Position numbers and translations under genes: made by a program. A stretch of DNA of 7,725 nucleotides from positions 1 to 7,725 of the forward strand of contig NZ_JZKH01000164.1 of the NCBI RefSeq assembly GCF_000961885.1, read 5' to 3'. The notes beneath the pieces were generated by a model. It had not been told where the DNA came from. It ran no database searches and saw only the letters and a list, made by a program, of their open reading frames with translations. Numbering within the stretch: the stretch's first letter is position 1; every line of letters starts with the position of its first letter. Source of the stretch: Streptomyces rubellomurinus (GTDB lineage: Bacteria; Actinomycetota; Actinomycetes; Streptomycetales; Streptomycetaceae). Shown here one piece after another: positions 4,565-7,725 of this stretch.

Positions 4565-5218
4565 TTACTCGTTCGGCACCGTGGCGTAGCGCGCCGTGCC
4601 CTCGGCCATCTGCCGCAGCGCGTCCTTGCGGTCCCGCTTCGACAGCTTGTCGATGTACAGCGTCCCGTACAGGTGGTCGGTCTCGTGCTGCAGGCAGCGG
4701 GCGAAGAAGCCGGTGCCCTCGACCCGGATCGGCTTGCCGTCCTTGTCGACGCCGGTCACCGCGGCGTAGTCGGGGCGCGGCAGCTCGGCGTACGCGGTGG
4801 GGACGGACAGGCAGCCCTCGTTGCCGTCGTCGAGCACGCGGCGCCGGTCGGCCGGGTACTCCTCCAGCACGGGGTTGATCACGTGGCCGATGTGGCGCAC
4901 GCCCTCGTCGTCGGGGCAGTCGTAGACGAAGACCTTCAGGTCGACGCCGATCTGGTTGGCGGCGAGGCCGACGCCCTCGGCGGCGTACATCGACTGGAAC
5001 ATGTCGTCGATCAGCGCGGACAGTTCGCCGTCGAAGGCGGTGACCGTCTTCACCTCGCGGTGCAGCACCGGGTTGCCGACGACGGTGATCGGGCGGGCGG
5101 TCCCCTTGGTCAGGTCGGGCTCCTCGCCCATCACCTTCACGGGGGTCTCGGGCGCCGCCCCCTCCACGTCGTGCTCGTGGTCGTGGTCGTGCCCGTGCTG
5201 CTCGGCCTGCTCCGCCAT
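4565..5218 (-). CDS. def: Peptide deformylase
   Basis: This 217-residue enzyme removes the formyl group from the N-terminal fMet of new proteins at the ribosome exit. All three signatures are present: motif 1 [10 protein letters not shown] (82-91, with Gln89), motif 2 EGCLSV (134-139, metal-ligand Cys136) and motif 3 QHETDH (177-182, metal ligands His178 and His182, catalytic Glu179). The C-terminal end [20 protein letters not shown] is typical of actinomycete forms. About 40 residues precede the usual catalytic start ([11 protein letters not shown]); this extension carries alternating histidines (H8, H10, H12, H14, H16). The ATG at 5218 has GGAAG 8 nt upstream. The TPR gene lies 52 nt upstream on the same strand, so co-transcription is possible. 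Function is secure. Confidence 0.97.
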   Translation of the reverse strand: MAEQAEQHGHDHDHEHDVEGAAPETPVKVMGEEPDLTKGTARPITVVGNPVLHREVKTVTAFDGELSALIDDMFQSMYAAEGVGLAANQIGVDLKVFVYDCPDDEGVRHIGHVINPVLEEYPADRRRVLDDGNEGCLSVPTAYAELPRPDYAAVTGVDKDGKPIRVEGTGFFARCLQHETDHLYGTLYIDKLSKRDRKDALRQMAEGTARYATVPNE

Positions 5219-5270
5219 GTCTTCCGCTTCCGTCGGTCTACGCGTACCTCACCAGGGTACTCAGCGGGGT

Positions 5271-6257
5271 TCAGCAGACCTCTTCGAGATCCCGGTACGC
5301 CCGGCTGTCCGGCGCGGCCCCCACCCAGCGGTCCAGCAGGGTGCGGACGAGGTGCGCGGGCGCGGCGATCCCGCACTCGCGCTCGACCAGCCAGGACATG
5401 CCGGCGGCGCCGCCCTGGCTGAGGTGGCTGAGGTGCCCGGGGTGGGCGGCGTCGCCGTCGTCGTGCGGGTCGTGGTGGGCGGCGAGGCCGTCGTCGGCGG
5501 CCATCCGGCTCTCCGAGCAGGCCCGGCACAGCAGCCGCACCGAGGACGTCCAGTCCTCGGCCGCGTACCCGGCGTCGGCGACGAGGCGCTCCAGCGCGTC
5601 CCGGTCGCCGGCGGTGGCGGCCTGCAGCAGCACCACGTACGTCGGCACGGGCGAGGGCGCCCACAGCTCGATCTCGTCGAAGACGGGGTAGGCGACCCCG
5701 TCGGTGACCCGCTCGCCGTGCGGGGCGCCGTCGTGCAGCACCACCTCGCCCCAGCGGCGGCCGGAGGACGGCAGCGGGATGGACAGCACCTCGATCCGGG
5801 CCGGGTCCAGCCGGCGGCCCCAGACCACCTCGGACTCGCCGTCCGGGGAGAGCCGCACCGGGGTGGTGCCGAGGTCGAGGGCGACCGGGCCGGTCTCGCC
5901 GGGGCCGCCGGGCAGCCGCAGGCCGTACGCCTGCCAGGCGCGGCGGGCCAGCGGCCAGTCCTGCAGGGCGGTGGCGGTGATGCCGAGGTTCCACCAGTCG
6001 GGGGCGCCGTGCTCGCGGTCGAGCAGGGCGACGGCGCGCAGGCCGGCGGAGCGGGCCTGCTCCCAGTCGCGGCGGAACTTGTGCAGCAGGGCGAGGTTGA
6101 ACCAGGAGTCGGACAGCCAGGGCTCCAGGTCGGCGGCCATCACCAGCAGCGCGCCGGCGTCCTCGTAGCGGCCGTCGCCGATCAGCGTGAAGGCCCGGTC
6201 GGTCGTCTGCCGCCAGGTGGCGGACGGCCGGTGCCGTGCCCGGTGGAAGATCCTCAC
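5271..6257 (-). CDS. Tetratricopeptide-repeat protein of unknown function, conserved-looking actinomycete family
   Basis: Starting from GTG at 6257 (AGGGA just upstream), this is a 328-residue soluble protein beginning VRIFHRARHRPSATWRQ; I recall near-identical beginnings in Streptomyces TPR proteins, which supports this start over the further-upstream GTG at 6389. Residues ~17-115 form about three TPR-like helical pairs (DRAFTLIGDGRYEDAGALL; DSWFNLALLHKFRRDWEQAR; WWNLGITATALQDWPLARRAW). The central part (~125-240) is a beta-rich unnamed region containing IEVLSIPLPSSGRRWGEVVLH and FDEIELWAPSPVPTYVVLL. The C-terminal part has CxxC (C244, C247), a His-rich stretch (H261-H278), C295 and a terminal C328, possibly a metal site. 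No enzyme motif is recognised. TPRs suggest protein-protein interaction. It may share a transcript with deformylase downstream. Confidence 0.85.
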   Translation of the reverse strand: MRIFHRARHRPSATWRQTTDRAFTLIGDGRYEDAGALLVMAADLEPWLSDSWFNLALLHKFRRDWEQARSAGLRAVALLDREHGAPDWWNLGITATALQDWPLARRAWQAYGLRLPGGPGETGPVALDLGTTPVRLSPDGESEVVWGRRLDPARIEVLSIPLPSSGRRWGEVVLHDGAPHGERVTDGVAYPVFDEIELWAPSPVPTYVVLLQAATAGDRDALERLVADAGYAAEDWTSSVRLLCRACSESRMAADDGLAAHHDPHDDGDAAHPGHLSHLSQGGAAGMSWLVERECGIAAPAHLVRTLLDRWVGAAPDSRAYRDLEEVC

Positions 6258-6300
6258 GTTCGTCCCTGCCGTCGTCGTCCGCTCAAGTCCCGGTGCACAC

Positions 6301-6356
6301 CGCCCCGGTGGCGCCCCGTGGTGCCCGGGGCGGCGTACGGAGCCCGGTGCCCCGGG
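6301..6356 (-). other. Leader region upstream of the TPR gene with alternative GC-rich hairpins
   Basis: The 257 nt between the TPR start (6257) and the HD-gene stop (6515) hold no gene I can support. Within it, CGCCCCGG (6301-6308) can pair with CCGGGGCG (6325-6332), while the overlapping CCCGGGGC (6324-6331) can pair with GCCCCGGG (6349-6356). The two stems exclude each other. I see no clear -35/-10 pair. In DNA this GC-rich, such pairings also arise by chance. Confidence 0.3.
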
Positions 6357-6495
6357 TCGGTGTTCCACGCTACGACCGCATCCAACCACGCCCGCCCCCG
6401 CCCGCGCTCCCCACCGCCGAGGTTGGGGTCCGCCCTCCCCAGCCTGCCCGTCCGGGGCCGCCTCCTCAACCCGTGCCGGGTCCCGGGGGCGCGGC

Positions 6496-6514
6496 GGCCC
6501 CGCGGACCGGGGCC
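6496..6514 (-). terminator. Hairpin just after the HD-domain gene, probable terminator
   Basis: GGCCCCG (6496-6502) and CGGGGCC (6508-6514) form a 7-bp all-GC stem with a 5-nt loop, directly following the TGA (6517-6515) of the minus-strand HD gene. Position and strength suit a terminator without a T-tract. Confidence 0.5.
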
Positions 6515-7725
6515 TCAGCGGGCCTGGCCGCCGACCCGGGCCAGCGCGTCCACCACGCGCGCGTCGTAGACCCGCCCCCGGCCCAGCCGCAGCACCTCCA
6601 GCGCCTCCAGCCGCCCGACCGCCTCACCGACGCCCCGGCCGCGGGCGGCGGTCAGCAGGTCGTCGTGGGCGTTGGCGACCCGGATGATCCGGGCGGCGAG
6701 CGGGACGGGCCCCTCCCCGCCGGCCGTCCCGGCGCACGGGTCGGCCAGCCGGGCGACCTGCTCGGCGACCTGCCGGGGCACCCCGGTGCGGCTGATCACC
6801 TCGCTGCCCAGGCGGGCGATCCGCTGCTGCTCGGCGCAGGGCAGCACGGCGGTGGCGCCGTCCGGCACCGGTTCGACCAGGGACAGCTGGCCGACGTCGT
6901 GCATCAGCGCCGCGTACTCCAGCAGGGCCAGCTCGCGGGTGCCCAGGCCCAGCTCGCGGCCGAGCGCGCACGCCGTGTCGGCGACCCGGCGGGCGTGCCC
7001 GTGCGGGGTGTAGCCGGCCACCTCGGTGGCGCGGGCCAGCGAGGCGATGGTCTGCCCGGTGGTGGCGCGCACGGCGGCGGCCCGCCGGAACGACACCTGG
7101 GCGAGCAGCAGCGGGGTGCAGAACAGCGGCAGCGCCCACAGCCCGACCTCGCCGGCCGCGAGGCTGACCAGCATCCCGGTGGCGACGATCGCCGAGCCGA
7201 TCCCGAACAGCGAGCGCAGCTCGTCCTCCAGCGCGGCGGGCAGGCGCAGCCCGGTCGCCGAGCGCCGCAGCACGGCGGCCAGGGTGGCGTCGCACAGGGC
7301 GGCGAGCGCGGCGACGGCGGTCAGGAACGCCCCGTAGGCGGGGCCGTCCGGGGAGAACCGGTCGATCAGGCCGCCGTTGTAGAGCGGCTGGAAGATCGCG
7401 GCGGCGAAGCCGGCCCCGAGCAGCCGGCGGGCGGCGCTGTCCCGGCGGGCCGGGTCGGCCCACGGCGGGCGCCGGTGCGGGCGGGGGCGCCCGGGGCGGG
7501 CCCCGGGGCCGGTCCGGCACCCGCCGGGCGGGCGACGCCGGGCGCGGATCGTCGGACGGGCCCCGGCGAGGCCGGGCAGCCAGGCCAGCGCCAGCCCGGC
7601 CCCGGTGACGGCGACCACCTGGAGCGTGCCGTGCGCGGTCGGCAGGCCGCGCAGCGGCCCGAGCAGGGCGTACGCGAGCGCGCCGGCGGCGCCGATGGGC
7701 GCCTGCTCGCGGTCCCCCGGAAGGG
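6515..7725 (-). CDS. Membrane-anchored HD-domain (degenerate HD-GYP-like) protein, 5' end outside window
   Basis: The frame stays open to the right edge. A GTG at 7618 would give 367 residues, but upstream codons continue sensibly (REQAPIGAAGALAYALLG), so the true start is probably outside. The N-terminal half has several hydrophobic segments (around 7690-7560, 7400-7290 and 7200-7110), interrupted by an Arg/Pro-rich linker (about 7555-7450). The C-terminal half is an HD phosphohydrolase domain: TPHGHARRVADTACALGRELG, then YAALMHDVGQL with the metal-binding His-Asp pair, and later LAARIIRVANAHDDL, which resembles the closing helix of HD-GYP domains. The HHERxDGxGYP motif that defines cyclic-di-GMP phosphodiesterases is not recognisable, so the substrate is open. 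It is followed by a hairpin terminator at 6496-6514. Confidence 0.82.
   Translation of the reverse strand, partial: LPGDREQAPIGAAGALAYALLGPLRGLPTAHGTLQVVAVTGAGLALAWLPGLAGARPTIRARRRPPGGCRTGPGARPGRPRPHRRPPWADPARRDSAARRLLGAGFAAAIFQPLYNGGLIDRFSPDGPAYGAFLTAVAALAALCDATLAAVLRRSATGLRLPAALEDELRSLFGIGSAIVATGMLVSLAAGEVGLWALPLFCTPLLLAQVSFRRAAAVRATTGQTIASLARATEVAGYTPHGHARRVADTACALGRELGLGTRELALLEYAALMHDVGQLSLVEPVPDGATAVLPCAEQQRIARLGSEVISRTGVPRQVAEQVARLADPCAGTAGGEGPVPLAARIIRVANAHDDLLTAARGRGVGEAVGRLEALEVLRLGRGRVYDARVVDALARVGGQAR

Noticed and set aside
5244..5260. Inverted repeat GTACC-N7-GGTAC between the TPR and deformylase genes
   Set aside because: Arms of only 5 bp and no clear promoter hexamers at matching distance; not enough to call an operator.
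3803..6569. Long plus-strand open frames covering the kinase remnant, deformylase and TPR regions
   Set aside because: They run antisense to deformylase and the TPR protein, whose motifs are unmistakable, and their composition is unlike a protein.
1..7725. CRISPR arrays, tRNA/rRNA genes, transposases, integrases or attachment sites
   Set aside because: No spaced repeat array, cloverleaf sequence or recombinase motif was seen on either strand. The decayed block at 3686-4472 has no visible mobile-element ends.

Overview
This window comes from a very GC-rich actinomycete, most likely Streptomyces or Kitasatospora. The evidence is strong G/C bias at third codon positions, GTG starts, coupled ATGA and GTGA stop/start overlaps, and protein families typical of that group. 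The DNA looks chromosomal. I see no transposase, integrase, tRNA, rRNA or CRISPR array.

Left part (1-2040, plus strand): the DNA-binding half of an OmpR-type response regulator enters from the left edge. It overlaps a complete sensor histidine kinase by ATGA. A 108-nt gap follows, holding a near-perfect 24-bp palindrome rich in A/T (a probable repressor operator) and a short tandem repeat ending in the ribosome binding site of a tautomerase-family enzyme gene.

Middle (2053-3679): a short-chain dehydrogenase gene (minus) and a TetR-type regulator gene (plus) are divergent, so the regulator probably controls the dehydrogenase and itself. Both appear to lack 5' leaders: each start codon lies 6-7 nt from a plausible -10 hexamer. 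A 12/14-matching inverted pair of sequences overlaps the two starts.

The stretch 3680-4472 is the unusual part. It has no intact gene but reads as debris of a cell-wall or glycopeptide-type locus. It holds the N-terminal membrane part of a VanJ-like endonuclease/exonuclease/phosphatase protein (minus, frameshifted and cut off), the last ~25 residues of an M15 (VanY/VanX-type) D,D-peptidase (minus), the last ~30 residues of an OmpR-type response regulator (plus), and a sensor kinase (plus) whose HAMP, DHp and most of whose ATPase domain are missing in frame. The arrangement suggests an ancestral divergent locus, with peptidase and VanJ-like genes on one side and a two-component system on the other, collapsed by several deletions. 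A perfect 38-bp palindrome, probably a bidirectional terminator, closes this block.

Right part (4565-7725, minus strand): peptide deformylase with a His-rich N-terminus, a conserved-looking actinomycete TPR protein upstream of it, and a membrane-anchored HD-domain protein whose 5' end lies beyond the right edge. Deformylase and the TPR protein are 52 nt apart and may be co-transcribed. The HD gene has its own terminator-like hairpin.

All family calls come from reading the sequence and from memory of the families. No database search was possible.
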